Shown here piece after piece: positions 15,846-25,658 of a DNA stretch of 44,492 bases. How positions within the stretch are numbered: the first letter of the stretch is position 1; every line of letters starts with the position of its first letter. The notes under the pieces are model-generated. The model saw nothing but the letters and a program-made list of their open reading frames with translations. It had not been told where the DNA came from and did not search any database. Position numbers and translations under genes: made by a program. Origin of the DNA: an uncultured Bacteroides sp. (GTDB taxonomy: Bacteria; Bacteroidota; Bacteroidia; Bacteroidales; Bacteroidaceae); assembly GCA_944322285.1 (NCBI GenBank), contig CALUOR010000029.1, forward strand, positions 1 through 44,492. Direction: 5' to 3'.

Positions 15846-18779
15846 ATGACGATAAGGTTAAACAAAGTAACAAGAGACTTAAATGTAGGCATTACGACGG
15901 CTGTCGAATTCCTGCAAAAGAAAGGTTTTGTCGTGGAGGCAAACCCTAATACCAAAATAACGGATGAACAGTTCGACTTGTTGAAAAAAGAATTCAGCAC
16001 AGATAAGGATTTGAAATTAAAATCGGAACGTTTTTTGCAAGAACGTCAGACCAAAGAGCGCAACAAGGCTTCTGTTGCTATTGAAGGATATGGCTCGGAA
16101 GAAGCAAAAGCAAAGGCCAGTGAACAAAAAGCCGTTGTACCGGGTGACTTGCGCCAAAAGTTCACCCCGGTAGGCAAAATAGATTTGAATCACCCGGGAA
16201 AATTCGAGCCGCTAACAAAACCAAAAGAAGAAGAGAAAGAAGAAACCACCGAATCTGTCTTGGAGCCGGCTTCAGAATCAATAATATCAGCAGAGCAACC
16301 TGTGGAGGAAATTCCTGTGCAGGAAGTGGCCGCTGCATCGGAACCAGAACCAGAGAAAACGACTGAAGAAGAAAAAACACCTATTGAGGCAGAGGAAACA
16401 AGCACTGAAACTGAAGAAGAAAATATAGAAGAACAAAGCTCAGAACCTATGAAAGAGGGAGAAAAGCAGGAAGAGGAAATATTCCAATTGCGCAAGCCTG
16501 AATTTGTGTCGAAGATAAACGTTGTCGGACAGATAGATTTGGCAGCATTGAATCAGTCGACCCGTCCACGGAAAAAGTCGAAAGAAGAAAAACGGCGTGA
16601 ACGTGAAGAAAAAGAGAAACAGCGCATGGACCAAAAACGCCAAATGAAAGAAGCCATAATGAAGGAGATTAGGCGTGAGGACAATAAACTGAAAGATGAT
16701 CGGGACGGAGAATCGAGCGGTAAGAAAAAACGCATTCGCATCAATAAGGAAAAGATTGATATTAATAGCGCCGCTGACAGTTTTAAGAAAGGTGGCGATC
16801 ATGGAAAGGGCGGAAATACCCAAGGAAGTGGCAAAAAGAATAAAGACCGCTTCAAGAAACTTGCCCTGAAACAAGAGGTAAGCGAAGAAGATGTAGCCAA
16901 GCAAGTAAAGGAAACTTTGGCTCGCCTTACTGCCAAAGGTAAAAACAAAGCCGCCAAGTATCGTAAAGAGAAACGTGAGCAGGATGCCGAGCGCCGCCAT
17001 GAGCTGGAAAGCCAGGAAATGGCAGAAAGCAAGGTTTTAAAGCTGACAGAATTTGTAACGGCTAACGAATTAGCCAGCATGATGAATGTACCCGTCACGC
17101 AGGTCATTGGTACTTGCATGAGCGTGGGCATCATGGTATCCATCAATCAACGGCTAGATGCTGAAACCATTAATTTAGTGGCTGAGGAGTTTGGTTTCAA
17201 GACGGAATATGTCAGTGCAGAAGTGGCTCAAGCCATCGTGGAAGAAGCAGATGCTGAAGAAGATCTCCAGCCACGTGCGCCGATTGTTACGGTAATGGGA
17301 CATGTGGATCATGGTAAGACTTCGTTGCTGGACTACATCCGAAAGTCCAACGTTATTGCAGGTGAGGCAGGCGGCATCACGCAGCACATTGGTGCCTACC
17401 ACGTGACATTGGAAGACGGTCGCAAGATTACCTTCCTTGACACACCGGGCCACGAAGCTTTCACTGCCATGCGTGCCCGTGGAGCCAAAGTAACGGACGT
17501 AGTTATTGTTATTGTAGCGGCCGATGATAATGTAATGCCACAGACTAAGGAAGCTATTAATCATGCCATGGCTGCCGGTGTGCCTATTGTCTTTGCCATC
17601 AACAAGATAGATAAACCCGGGGCTAATCCGGACAAGATAAAGGAAGAATTGGCCAATATGAACTTCCTTGTTGAAGAATGGGGAGGCAAGTACCAATCAC
17701 AAGACATCTCCGCCAAAAAAGGCATTGGAGTGAACGAATTGTTGGAAAAAGTGCTGTTGGAAGCCGAGATGCTCGATTTGAAAGCCAATCCCGACCGCAA
17801 GGCCACAGGTTCCATTATCGAATCATCATTGGACAAAGGACGTGGCTATGTAGCTACCGTATTGGTATCTAACGGCACACTTCGTGTGGGCGATATTGTA
17901 TTGGCTGGTACGCATTACGGTAAGGTAAAAGCAATGTTTAACGAACGTAACCAGCGCATGAAGGAAGCCGGTCCGTCTGAGCCAGCTTTAATATTAGGCT
18001 TAAACGGCGCACCTGCCGCAGGCGACACATTCCACGTCATCGAAACCGAGCAAGAAGCACGCGAGATAGCCAACAAGCGTGAGCAATTACAGCGTGAGCA
18101 AGGCTTGCGCACGCAGAAGATGCTTACATTGGACGAAGTGGGCCGTCGCTTAGCATTAGGCGATTTCCACGAATTGAATATCATTGTCAAAGGTGATGTG
18201 GACGGTTCTGTAGAGGCTTTGAGCGACTCACTTATCAAGTTGTCTACAGAGCAGATTCAGGTGAATGTTATTCACAAGGGTGTAGGACAAATTTCGGAAT
18301 CCGATGTCTCGTTGGCTGCTGCTTCAGATGCTATTATCGTGGGTTTCCAAGTACGCCCATCAAGTGGTGCCGCCAAGTTGGCAGAACAAGAGGGTGTAGA
18401 CATTCGCAAATATTCTATTATCTACGATGCAATAGAGGAAGTGAAAGCTGCCATGGAAGGTATGCTTGCCCCAACGATGAAAGAACAGGTAACTGCCACT
18501 ATTGAGGTACGCGAAGTATTTAATATCAGCAAAGTGGGTCAAGTTGCTGGCGCCATGGTGAAGACAGGCAAAGTGAAACGCACCGACAAAGCACGCCTCA
18601 TCCGCGATGGTATTGTAGTCTACACCGGTGCCATCAACGCTTTGAAGCGTTTCAAGGACGATGTGAAAGAAGTTGGTACCAACTTCGAATGTGGTATCAG
18701 CTTGACTAATTGTAATGATATTAAAGTGAATGACGTTATTGAAACGTACGAGGAAGTAGAAGTAAAGCAGACATTATAA
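15846..18779 (+). CDS. infB: translation initiation factor IF-2
   Basis: A 977-residue GTPase that brings initiator tRNA to the 30S subunit. It has an N-terminal IF2N domain, a long charged low-complexity linker rich in Glu and Lys (about 80-370), a second IF2N-like segment ([17 protein letters not shown]), then the G domain with GHVDHGKT (485-492), DTPGHE and NKIDKP, and C-terminal beta-barrel domains. The linker is unusually acidic in its first half and Lys/Arg-rich in the second. It is the last gene of the operon, followed by a clear terminator. Confidence 0.96.
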   Translation: MTIRLNKVTRDLNVGITTAVEFLQKKGFVVEANPNTKITDEQFDLLKKEFSTDKDLKLKSERFLQERQTKERNKASVAIEGYGSEEAKAKASEQKAVVPGDLRQKFTPVGKIDLNHPGKFEPLTKPKEEEKEETTESVLEPASESIISAEQPVEEIPVQEVAAASEPEPEKTTEEEKTPIEAEETSTETEEENIEEQSSEPMKEGEKQEEEIFQLRKPEFVSKINVVGQIDLAALNQSTRPRKKSKEEKRREREEKEKQRMDQKRQMKEAIMKEIRREDNKLKDDRDGESSGKKKRIRINKEKIDINSAADSFKKGGDHGKGGNTQGSGKKNKDRFKKLALKQEVSEEDVAKQVKETLARLTAKGKNKAAKYRKEKREQDAERRHELESQEMAESKVLKLTEFVTANELASMMNVPVTQVIGTCMSVGIMVSINQRLDAETINLVAEEFGFKTEYVSAEVAQAIVEEADAEEDLQPRAPIVTVMGHVDHGKTSLLDYIRKSNVIAGEAGGITQHIGAYHVTLEDGRKITFLDTPGHEAFTAMRARGAKVTDVVIVIVAADDNVMPQTKEAINHAMAAGVPIVFAINKIDKPGANPDKIKEELANMNFLVEEWGGKYQSQDISAKKGIGVNELLEKVLLEAEMLDLKANPDRKATGSIIESSLDKGRGYVATVLVSNGTLRVGDIVLAGTHYGKVKAMFNERNQRMKEAGPSEPALILGLNGAPAAGDTFHVIETEQEAREIANKREQLQREQGLRTQKMLTLDEVGRRLALGDFHELNIIVKGDVDGSVEALSDSLIKLSTEQIQVNVIHKGVGQISESDVSLAAASDAIIVGFQVRPSSGAAKLAEQEGVDIRKYSIIYDAIEEVKAAMEGMLAPTMKEQVTATIEVREVFNISKVGQVAGAMVKTGKVKRTDKARLIRDGIVVYTGAINALKRFKDDVKEVGTNFECGISLTNCNDIKVNDVIETYEEVEVKQTL

Positions 18780-18803
18780 AGTGCTAATATAAACTTTTCA
18801 TGA

Positions 18804-18838
18804 AAAATACGGGACCCTTTCACAGGATCCCGTATTTT
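18804..18838 (+). terminator. infB terminator
   Basis: AAAATACGGGA (18804-18814) pairs with TCCCGTATTTT (18828-18838) around a short loop with further pairing and a T run. It can also serve the convergent radC transcript. Confidence 0.88.
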
Positions 18839-18864
18839 TGTATATCGTAATCATATAAAGAATA

Positions 18865-19554
18865 TTACCCCAAACGCCCTTCGTCATTAAAACTATAATA
18901 ACTTCCGTCGGTGATAACAAGATGATCAATCAGGCGAATGTTCATAATTTGGGCAGCACGCTGCACGGCTTGTGTCAATTTCAGATCATCGTTACTGGGA
19001 TTTATATTCCCCGAAGGATGGTTATGGACTAAAGCTATTTGAGTAGCACGCTTAATAAGCGCTTCGCGCAAAATAGTTCGTACATCAGCCGTGGTTTGGT
19101 CTATACCGCCACGACTGATACGTATTTTATCTATCACTTTGTTAGCTTGATTGAGCAGCAAGGTCCAGAATTCTTCGGTAGGAAGATCACATAGCAAGGG
19201 ATGAAAAAGTTTATAAATGTCAGTAGACGAAGAAATACGAAGACGCTCTGCTTGCATCTGCAAATTACGCCTTTTCCCTAACTCCAAAGCAGCCATAACA
19301 GTAATGCTTTTGGCCGGCCCCATCCCTTTAAAGCGCGCGAAGTCACGTACCTCCCATTTGGCCAATTGGTTTAGGTTATTGTCACAAGAAGCTAATATAC
19401 GTTGCATTAAAGATACTGCGCTTTCATCCGTACTTCCCGAACCAATCAAAATTCCTAGCAATTCAGCGTCCGTCAATGCCTCAGCGCCCTTTTGCATCAT
19501 CTTCTCGCGCGGACGGTCCTCCTCTGCCCATTGATTAATTGTCAGTTTCTCCAT
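18865..19554 (-). CDS. radC: RadC family protein (JAMM/MPN+ metalloprotein)
   Basis: A 229-residue protein with an N-terminal helix-hairpin-helix region (FARFKGMGPAKSI) and a JAMM domain with the zinc motif HNHPSGNINPSNDD, preceded by a conserved Glu. The family is called a DNA repair protein, but its biochemical role is unsettled. Its ATG shares one base with the stop of the upstream glycosyltransferase gene (TAATG), implying coupled translation. Confidence 0.9.
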   Translation of the reverse strand: MEKLTINQWAEEDRPREKMMQKGAEALTDAELLGILIGSGSTDESAVSLMQRILASCDNNLNQLAKWEVRDFARFKGMGPAKSITVMAALELGKRRNLQMQAERLRISSSTDIYKLFHPLLCDLPTEEFWTLLLNQANKVIDKIRISRGGIDQTTADVRTILREALIKRATQIALVHNHPSGNINPSNDDLKLTQAVQRAAQIMNIRLIDHLVITDGSYYSFNDEGRLG

Positions 19555-20543
19555 TATTTATAGAAGTTTTTTTTGAACGCTTCAAATTCTTCTTTATGGC
19601 AAACACAACGATTCCACCATGCGCGCCAAAAACCAGTTCCATATCCGATAAGCTGAATATAAGCCGCGACAATAGAATAAATGCCAATGCGCAGACTATG
19701 ATTTTGTATGGTAGAATCTGCATCTATCAATAAGGCATAAAGCACCAAAGGAAGCAAGGCATAAGGGCAAAACAAAGAAGCGATGAGCAACATTAACGTC
19801 CCTAATGTAAACAAAGCGGGAAGTAAATGCACCACTTTCAACGAGTCAGGATACTTTTTATAAAGGTTAATACGTGCAATGCCTGAATTATGCACTTGCT
19901 TAAAGAACTTGCGGAAATCTGTACGGCGCTTATGATACACCCAGGCATCAGGAAAAAGACGGCATCTATACCCTCCTTTAAAAATACGAATGCTGAAATC
20001 GATATCCTCACCAAAGCGCATCTTAGAGAAACCGCCTAAAGCCTGATAAACATCACGGCGGACTCCCATGTTGAAGCTGCGAGGATAAAACTTATCCATC
20101 TTCTTTTGCCCTCCACGGATACCTCCGGTAGTAAAAAACGAAGTCATGGAGTAGTTTATGGCCTTTTGTGTAACTGAGAAAGATGCATGGGCACGGTCGG
20201 GACCTCCAAAGGCATCGGCAGGCTCACGTTGCAACTCTGCTTCAATGGCGGCAAAATAATCCTTTGGCAAGATGCAATCAGAATCCAGGATTATGAGATA
20301 TTCTCCATGGCTACGTTCAGCACCATAATTCCTCGTTTGTCCGGGTCCTGAGTTCGGCTTATTATAATAATGTATATCCAAACGACTACTATACCGCTGC
20401 ACCACATCTTCGCACGAGATAGTCGAACCATCTTCCACAATTAGCACCTCAAAATCCTTCAACGTTTGTTCGGTGAGGCTTTGCAAAAGTTCGTCCACTT
20501 CATCGGGACGATTGAACACGGGAATGATGACGGAATATTTCAT
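19554..20543 (-). CDS. family 2 glycosyltransferase with C-terminal membrane segments
   Basis: A 329-residue GT-A enzyme. It begins MKYSVIIPVFNRPDEVDELL, has EDGS for nucleotide binding, LDSDCI as the DxD-like metal motif, and FGEDIDFSIRIF as the acceptor/base region. Two or three hydrophobic segments (about 230-310) anchor it to the membrane. It probably adds a sugar to a lipid-linked or envelope glycan. The acceptor is not evident from context (radC downstream, efp upstream with a terminator between). Confidence 0.87.
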   Translation of the reverse strand: MKYSVIIPVFNRPDEVDELLQSLTEQTLKDFEVLIVEDGSTISCEDVVQRYSSRLDIHYYNKPNSGPGQTRNYGAERSHGEYLIILDSDCILPKDYFAAIEAELQREPADAFGGPDRAHASFSVTQKAINYSMTSFFTTGGIRGGQKKMDKFYPRSFNMGVRRDVYQALGGFSKMRFGEDIDFSIRIFKGGYRCRLFPDAWVYHKRRTDFRKFFKQVHNSGIARINLYKKYPDSLKVVHLLPALFTLGTLMLLIASLFCPYALLPLVLYALLIDADSTIQNHSLRIGIYSIVAAYIQLIGYGTGFWRAWWNRCVCHKEEFEAFKKNFYK

Positions 20544-20586
20544 CTACGAATAACCATTATAAGAGATACTTTGTTTTTGGCAAAAA

Positions 20587-20642
20587 ACACGGAAGCATCA
20601 GACTTGCGCAGGAAGAATCATCCCGCCTCTGTGCTTCCGTGT
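20587..20642 (-). terminator. efp terminator
   Basis: ACACGGAAGCA (20587-20597) and TGCTTCCGTGT (20632-20642) are perfect 11-bp arms. On the minus strand the stem is followed by a T run (complement of the A run at 20582-20587). Confidence 0.85.
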
Positions 20643-20668
20643 CAGACATTATGAGGAAACTATTTCAT

Positions 20669-21235
20669 TTATGCCTTTACACGGCCTACATACGAACCAT
20701 CGCGTGTGTCGATTTCAATAGTTTCACCTTCGTTGATAAATAACGGTACGCGAACCGTAGCACCCGATTCAACTGTAGCCGGTTTCAAAGTGTTAGTTGC
20801 CGTATCACCTTTCAAACCCGGTTCAGTATAGGTTACTTTCTGCTGAACTTTAATTGGCATATCCGCATAAAGTACGGTCTCTGTCGAAGCATCGGAAACC
20901 ACATCTACCACCTGACCTTCTATCAGGAAGTCCACACCGTTAATCAAGTCGTGGGCGATGGGAATTTGCTCGAATGTCTCTTGGTTCATGAACTGGTAAT
21001 CGTTGCCATCGTGATAGAGGTATTGGTAAGGACGACGCTCCACACGTACATCTTCCAACTTTTCACCGATGTTGAAACGACGCTCCAACACATAGCCGTC
21101 CACTACATCTTTCAACTTAGTACGCATGAAAGTGTTACCTTTTCCCGGCTTTACATGCAGGAAGTCAATGCAAAAATACAACTTTCCGTCCATGCGGATA
21201 CAAGTCCCGATTTTAATGTCTTGTGCATTAATCAT
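20669..21235 (-). CDS. efp: elongation factor P
   Basis: A 188-residue protein with three OB-like domains; it relieves ribosome stalling at proline runs. It starts [20 protein letters not shown]. The tip loop KPGKGN carries Lys32, the position modified or exposed toward the peptidyl-tRNA in other bacteria. The start at 21235 is supported by its promoter at 21305-21336; an upstream in-frame ATG at 21307 would lie inside the -7 box. Confidence 0.95.
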   Translation of the reverse strand: MINAQDIKIGTCIRMDGKLYFCIDFLHVKPGKGNTFMRTKLKDVVDGYVLERRFNIGEKLEDVRVERRPYQYLYHDGNDYQFMNQETFEQIPIAHDLINGVDFLIEGQVVDVVSDASTETVLYADMPIKVQQKVTYTEPGLKGDTATNTLKPATVESGATVRVPLFINEGETIEIDTRDGSYVGRVKA

Positions 21236-21304
21236 AACTATATTCTTTATTATATTATTTAAATATGATCCTTTTAAAATGTGCTCCCGTCTTGAAATGC
21301 GGTG

Positions 21305-21336
21305 CAAAATTAATGGAAATCGGTAAAAATCGCAAA
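21305..21336 (-). promoter_or_regulatory. efp promoter
   Basis: Minus-strand TTTG (21336-21333) and TAATTTTG (21312-21305), spaced 20 bp. It is divergent from the rpmH promoter 27 bp away. Confidence 0.8.
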
Positions 21337-21362
21337 AACTTTTGAGAGAAAATGAGTTATCG

Positions 21363-21394
21363 TTTGGTTTATTTGAAAAAAGTGCCTATTTTTG
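21363..21394 (+). promoter_or_regulatory. rpmH promoter
   Basis: TTTG (21363-21366) and TATTTTTG (21387-21394), spaced 20 bp, 44 bp before the rpmH ATG. Confidence 0.8.
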
Positions 21395-21438
21395 CAGCCC
21401 GAATTCGTGAGAATAATAACGTAAAAGAAGATATAGCA

Positions 21439-21600
21439 ATGAAAAGAACATTCCAACCCTCTAACAGAAAGAGAAGAAACAAACACGGTTTCCGTGAAAG
21501 AATGGCTACAGCCAATGGCCGCAGAGTATTGGCAGCACGTCGTGCCAAGGGTCGTAAGAAACTGACCGTTTCGGACGAATACAACGGTGTAAAGGCTTGA
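21439..21600 (+). CDS. rpmH: 50S ribosomal protein L34
   Basis: A 53-residue basic protein, [18 protein letters not shown] at the N-terminus followed by [20 protein letters not shown], which is the L34 signature. The ATG at 21439 is chosen because the conserved protein begins there and the promoter lies upstream. It is monocistronic, with its own promoter and terminator; it is not next to rnpA here. Confidence 0.97.
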   Translation: MKRTFQPSNRKRRNKHGFRERMATANGRRVLAARRAKGRKKLTVSDEYNGVKA

Positions 21601-21626
21601 TGCCTTTCCAATAGAAAGAATTAAGA

Positions 21627-21664
21627 AAGCCGCAAGGACACAGATAAGTGGTCTTTTGCGGCTT
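21627..21664 (+). terminator. rpmH terminator
   Basis: AAGCCGCAA (21627-21635) pairs with TTGCGGCTT (21656-21664), followed by TTCTTTTG. The last TTTG (21669-21672) is also the -33 box of the next gene. Confidence 0.85.
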
Positions 21665-21668
21665 TTCT

Positions 21669-21699
21669 TTTGCCGCTTGCACAGAAATGCCTATCTTTG
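21669..21699 (+). promoter_or_regulatory. promoter of PASTA-rluD-ddl operon
   Basis: TTTG (21669-21672) and TATCTTTG (21692-21699), spaced 19 bp. The -33 box lies in the T run of the rpmH terminator. Confidence 0.8.
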
Positions 21700-21721
21700 T
21701 CCCCAAAGTATATTAAAGATT

Positions 21722-22396
21722 ATGACATTCAAAGAATTCTTTTCTTTCCGGAAGAACAAACTCTTCTGGGGTAACATAGCTGCCATGATTATCGTGGTAG
21801 TAGGTTTGGTGTTCGGTGTGCTGAAGGCATTGGATGTGTACACCCGCCATGGGGAAGCCGTTGTAGTGCCCGACGTGAAGGGTATGAACTTGCGGGAAGC
21901 CCAAACGCTGTTTGCCGAACGCGAACTGCTGTTCGAGGTGGCCGATTCCAACTATGTAAAGACCTTGCCTGCCGGATGCATCCTCGACTACAATCCGGTG
22001 GCCGGTCAACGGGTCAAGAAAGGACGTACCGTCTACCTGACCATTAATACGCTGAGCGTGCCTTTGCTGGAAGTGCCCGACGTGGCCGACAACAGTTCGG
22101 TACGCCAGGCTGAGGCACGCCTGTTGGCCGCAGGTTTCCGCCTCACGAGCAATGATTCTATCCCCGGGGAGAAAGATTGGGTGTATGCCGTGAAGTACCG
22201 GGGCGACTCGTTGGCCATCGGAGCGAAAGTGCCTACGGGAGCCATCCTGACGTTGGTGATAGGGAATGGAGAAGAACCGCCTCAACCGACCGATTCGTTA
22301 GGCATGGACTCGTTAGGAATAGACTCCTTGAGGCGTCACCCTGTCGGGATGCCTGCCGGCGAAGGCCAAACGTTGGATGAAGAAGAATGGTTTTGA
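21722..22396 (+). CDS. membrane-anchored PASTA domain protein
   Basis: A 224-residue protein starting MTFKEFFSFRKNKLFWG, with one transmembrane segment (about 20-42) and then two to three PASTA-like repeats (VVPDVKGMNLREAQTLF; VPDVADNSSVRQAEARL). It ends in a Ser/Asp-rich tail with repeated DSLG-type units. PASTA domains bind muropeptides or penicillin-binding proteins in other bacteria. There is no kinase or transpeptidase domain. Its position before rluD and ddl is the usual Bacteroidetes order and fits an envelope role. The start follows the promoter at 21692-21699. Confidence 0.85.
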   Translation: MTFKEFFSFRKNKLFWGNIAAMIIVVVGLVFGVLKALDVYTRHGEAVVVPDVKGMNLREAQTLFAERELLFEVADSNYVKTLPAGCILDYNPVAGQRVKKGRTVYLTINTLSVPLLEVPDVADNSSVRQAEARLLAAGFRLTSNDSIPGEKDWVYAVKYRGDSLAIGAKVPTGAILTLVIGNGEEPPQPTDSLGMDSLGIDSLRRHPVGMPAGEGQTLDEEEWF

Positions 22397-22405
22397 CGAG
22401 AAGGT

Positions 22406-23485
22406 ATGATAACGGACGAAACTGACATAGACATAGAAGAGAATGACGACCTGGACGATGTGGAGCCGATAGCGGACGAAGCGCGGCTTTACGAGCACTT
22501 CCGCGTGGTGGTGGACAAAGGGCAGGAGATGGTGCGGGTAGACAAGTATCTGTTCGACCGCATCACGAACTCCTCGCGCAACCGCATCCAGAAGGCGGCC
22601 GACGCCGGGTTCGTCATGGCTAACGGGAAGCCCGTGAAGTGCAGCTACCGGGTGAAACCATTGGATGTCATTACGGTGGTGATGGACCGTCCGCGTTATG
22701 ACAACGAGGTGGTGCCCGAAGACATACCGCTGGACATTGTGTATGAGGATGATTACGTGATGGTGGTGAACAAGCCCGCCGGTCTGGTGGTGCATCCCGG
22801 CCATGGCAACTGGAGCGGGACGCTGGTGAACGCCATCGCCTGGCACCTGAAAGACACGAAGGGATATGACGCCAACGACCCGCATTTGGGATTGGTGCAC
22901 CGCATCGACAAGGACACAAGCGGCCTGCTGGTGATAGCCAAGACGGCCGACGCCAAGACCAACTTAGGTTGGCAATTCTTCCACAAGACCACCAAACGGC
23001 GTTATCGGGCGTTGGTGTGGGGAAATGTGGAGCAAGACGAAGGCACCGTCACGGGCAACATAGGCCGTAACCCGAAAGACCGCCTGCAGATGGCCGTCCT
23101 GCCCGAAGGACAGGGCAAGCCGGCCGTGACCCACTACCGGGTGCTCGAACGCTTCGGCTATGTAACCTTGGTGGAGTGCATCCTGGAGACAGGGCGTACG
23201 CACCAGATACGTGTCCACATGAAGCACATCGGGCATGTGCTCTTTAACGACGAACGCTATGGAGGCCACGAGATATTGCGCGGCACCCATTTCGCCAAAT
23301 ATAAGCAGTTTGTAAACAACTGCTTCGACATCTGTCCGCGTCAGGCCTTGCATGCCATGACGTTGGGGTTTGTCCATCCCGTCACGGGTGAGGAGATGTA
23401 CTTCACCTCCGAATTGCCTGACGACATGGCGCGCCTCATCGACAAGTGGCGCGAATATGCGAAGACAATGACGAGCAATGATTAA
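22406..23485 (+). CDS. rluD: RluA/RluD family 23S rRNA pseudouridine synthase
   Basis: A 359-residue enzyme: an acidic N-terminus, an S4 RNA-binding domain (VRVDKYLFDRITNSSRNRIQ), then the PseudoU_synth_2 domain with HRIDKDTSGLLV, where the Asp is the catalytic nucleophile. It converts uridines to pseudouridine in structured RNA. The symbol rluD is the usual label in this operon; the target sites are not determined by sequence alone. It starts 9 bp after the PASTA gene. Confidence 0.88.
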   Translation: MITDETDIDIEENDDLDDVEPIADEARLYEHFRVVVDKGQEMVRVDKYLFDRITNSSRNRIQKAADAGFVMANGKPVKCSYRVKPLDVITVVMDRPRYDNEVVPEDIPLDIVYEDDYVMVVNKPAGLVVHPGHGNWSGTLVNAIAWHLKDTKGYDANDPHLGLVHRIDKDTSGLLVIAKTADAKTNLGWQFFHKTTKRRYRALVWGNVEQDEGTVTGNIGRNPKDRLQMAVLPEGQGKPAVTHYRVLERFGYVTLVECILETGRTHQIRVHMKHIGHVLFNDERYGGHEILRGTHFAKYKQFVNNCFDICPRQALHAMTLGFVHPVTGEEMYFTSELPDDMARLIDKWREYAKTMTSND

Positions 23486-23514
23486 TGACTAAATAAATAA
23501 TAATAAAGATAACA

Positions 23515-24495
23515 ATGAAACGCACTATTGCTATTGTTGCCGGAGGCGACACTTCGGAGTATGAAGTTTCCCTGCGCAGTGCACAAGGAATTTATTCGTT
23601 CATTGATAAGGAGAAATATACCTTATATATAGTAGGCATGCGCGGGCTCGACTGGCACGTCCGGCTAAGCGAAGGAAAGACGTTGCCAATAGACCGCAAT
23701 GACTTCAGCTTCACGAAAGAAAACGGAGAGAAGGTCACGTTCGACTTTGCCTACATCACCATCCACGGTACGCCCGGTGAGGACGGACGCTTACAGGGCT
23801 ACTTCGACATGCTTCACATCCCTTATTCGTGTTGCGGCGTGTTGGCGGCGGCCCTTACCTACGACAAGTTCGCCTGCAACCAGTATCTGAAGTCCTACGG
23901 TGTGCGCATAGCCGACTCGTTGTTGCTTCGCGCCGGACAACATGTCTCCGATGACGATGTGGTGGAGAAAATCGGATTGCCCTGCTTCATCAAGCCCAGC
24001 TTGGGAGGCTCCAGTTTCGGCGTGACCAAGGTAAAGACGCGCGAGGAGATACAACCTGCCATCGCCAAAGCGTTCGCCGAGGCACAGGAAGTCATGGTGG
24101 AAGCCTACATGCCCGGCACGGAACTGACGTGCGGATGCTACAAGACACGGGAGAAGTCAATCGTATTCCCCATCACCGAGGTGGTAAGCCACAATGAGTA
24201 TTTTGACTATAAGGCAAAGTACAACGGAGAATCGGACGAGATTACCCCGGCCCGCATATCCGACAGCCTGACCGACCGTGTCAAGAAACTCACTTCGGCT
24301 ATCTATGACATTCTGGGCGCTCAAGGCATCATCCGTGTGGATTATATCATTACCGAAGGTGAGAAAATCAACCTGCTCGAGGTGAACACCACGCCGGGCA
24401 TGACCGCCACCAGCTTCATCCCCCAGCAAGTGCGTGCGGCGGGGCTGGACATCAAGGACGTAATGACAGACATCATAGAAAACAAGTTTCATTAA
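23515..24495 (+). CDS. ddl: D-alanine--D-alanine ligase
   Basis: A 326-residue ATP-grasp enzyme that makes D-Ala-D-Ala for peptidoglycan. It shows TIHGTPGEDGRLQGYFDM, PCFIKPSLGGSSFGVTKV (ATP clamp) and the C-terminal LLEVNTTPGMTATSFIPQ with metal-binding Glu and Asn. It contains the Tyr/Lys region typical of D-Ala-D-Ala rather than D-Lac ligases only by general similarity. It is followed 11 bp later by an acyltransferase gene. Confidence 0.94.
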   Translation: MKRTIAIVAGGDTSEYEVSLRSAQGIYSFIDKEKYTLYIVGMRGLDWHVRLSEGKTLPIDRNDFSFTKENGEKVTFDFAYITIHGTPGEDGRLQGYFDMLHIPYSCCGVLAAALTYDKFACNQYLKSYGVRIADSLLLRAGQHVSDDDVVEKIGLPCFIKPSLGGSSFGVTKVKTREEIQPAIAKAFAEAQEVMVEAYMPGTELTCGCYKTREKSIVFPITEVVSHNEYFDYKAKYNGESDEITPARISDSLTDRVKKLTSAIYDILGAQGIIRVDYIITEGEKINLLEVNTTPGMTATSFIPQQVRAAGLDIKDVMTDIIENKFH

Positions 24496-24506
24496 TCCCT
24501 ACTGCC

Positions 24507-25658
24507 ATGAACGAAGAATTTGACGAGATTCGCCCTTACCACGACGAAGAGTTACCGCAAGTGTTCGAGGAATTGATAGCCGACCCCGCTTTCCGGCAAG
24601 TGGTGGAAGCGGCTTTCCCGGAAGCGCCATTCGAAGTGTTGGCGAACCGTATGCGCGGATGCAAAACCAAGCTGGAGTTTCAAAAGAAGTTCGGCTATGT
24701 GCTGATGCAGAAATTGGCTCAAAACAGCACGGACGGCGTCACGTTGGACAACTCCGCTTTGGGGGACAAGGAAGGCGCTTATACCTACCTGTCCAACCAT
24801 CGGGACATCATACTCGACTCCGGCTTCCTGTCCAAACTCTTAGTGGATGAAGGACTGAACACCGTGGAAATAGCCATAGGAAACAATCTGCTCATCTATC
24901 CGTGGATAAAAAAGCTGGTACGCATCAATAAGTCCTTCATCGTGCAACGCGGACTCCCCATGCGCCAGATGCTCCTGTCATCGGCCCGCATGTCGCGCTA
25001 CATGCACTACACCATTGCCGACAAGAAACAATCCATCTGGATAGCCCAGCGCGAAGGCCGTGCCAAGGACTCCGATGACCGTACTCAGGAAAGCGTGCTG
25101 AAGATGCTCGTCCTCGGAGGCGAAGGGGACTGCGTCGACCGCTTGATGCAAATGAACATCGCCCCGCTCTCCATCTCCTACGAATACGACCCTTGCGACT
25201 TCCTCAAAGCGTGGGAATTCCAGTTGAAGCGTGATAACCCCGACTATAAAAAGACGACCTCCGATGATTTGAAGAACATGCAGACGGGACTCTTGGGCTA
25301 CAAAGGCCGCGTGCACTTCCGCATTGCCCCCTGCATCAATCCCCAATTGGCTGAAATAGACCGCAATCTTCCCCGTCAGGAACTTTTCATACGGATTGCC
25401 GAACTTATTGACCAATCCATTCATAGCGGCTACCGCCTTTATCCGGGTAATTACGTGGCCGCAGACTGGCTGGAGGAAGGACATCGCTTTGCCGCCCACT
25501 ATACGGAAGAAGAAAAACAGAAATTTGAAGCCTATATCCATCAGCAATTGGCACGCATCGACTTGCCCGGCAAGGACGAAGCGTTTTTACGCGCCAAGAT
25601 GTTGCAGATGTACGCCAATCCGTTGAAGAATTACCTACGTACGAAAGCCCATGAATAA
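24507..25658 (+). CDS. PlsC/GPAT-like acyltransferase
   Basis: A 383-residue protein without a signal peptide. The acyltransferase core has SNHRDIILD (His98 to Asp104), followed by INKSFIVQRG and WIAQREGRAKD, which match blocks of glycerolipid acyltransferases. The His-Asp motif has five residues between rather than the usual four. It probably acylates a glycerol-phosphate or related lipid precursor. It overlaps the next lipoprotein gene by 8 bp. Confidence 0.78.
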   Translation: MNEEFDEIRPYHDEELPQVFEELIADPAFRQVVEAAFPEAPFEVLANRMRGCKTKLEFQKKFGYVLMQKLAQNSTDGVTLDNSALGDKEGAYTYLSNHRDIILDSGFLSKLLVDEGLNTVEIAIGNNLLIYPWIKKLVRINKSFIVQRGLPMRQMLLSSARMSRYMHYTIADKKQSIWIAQREGRAKDSDDRTQESVLKMLVLGGEGDCVDRLMQMNIAPLSISYEYDPCDFLKAWEFQLKRDNPDYKKTTSDDLKNMQTGLLGYKGRVHFRIAPCINPQLAEIDRNLPRQELFIRIAELIDQSIHSGYRLYPGNYVAADWLEEGHRFAAHYTEEEKQKFEAYIHQQLARIDLPGKDEAFLRAKMLQMYANPLKNYLRTKAHE

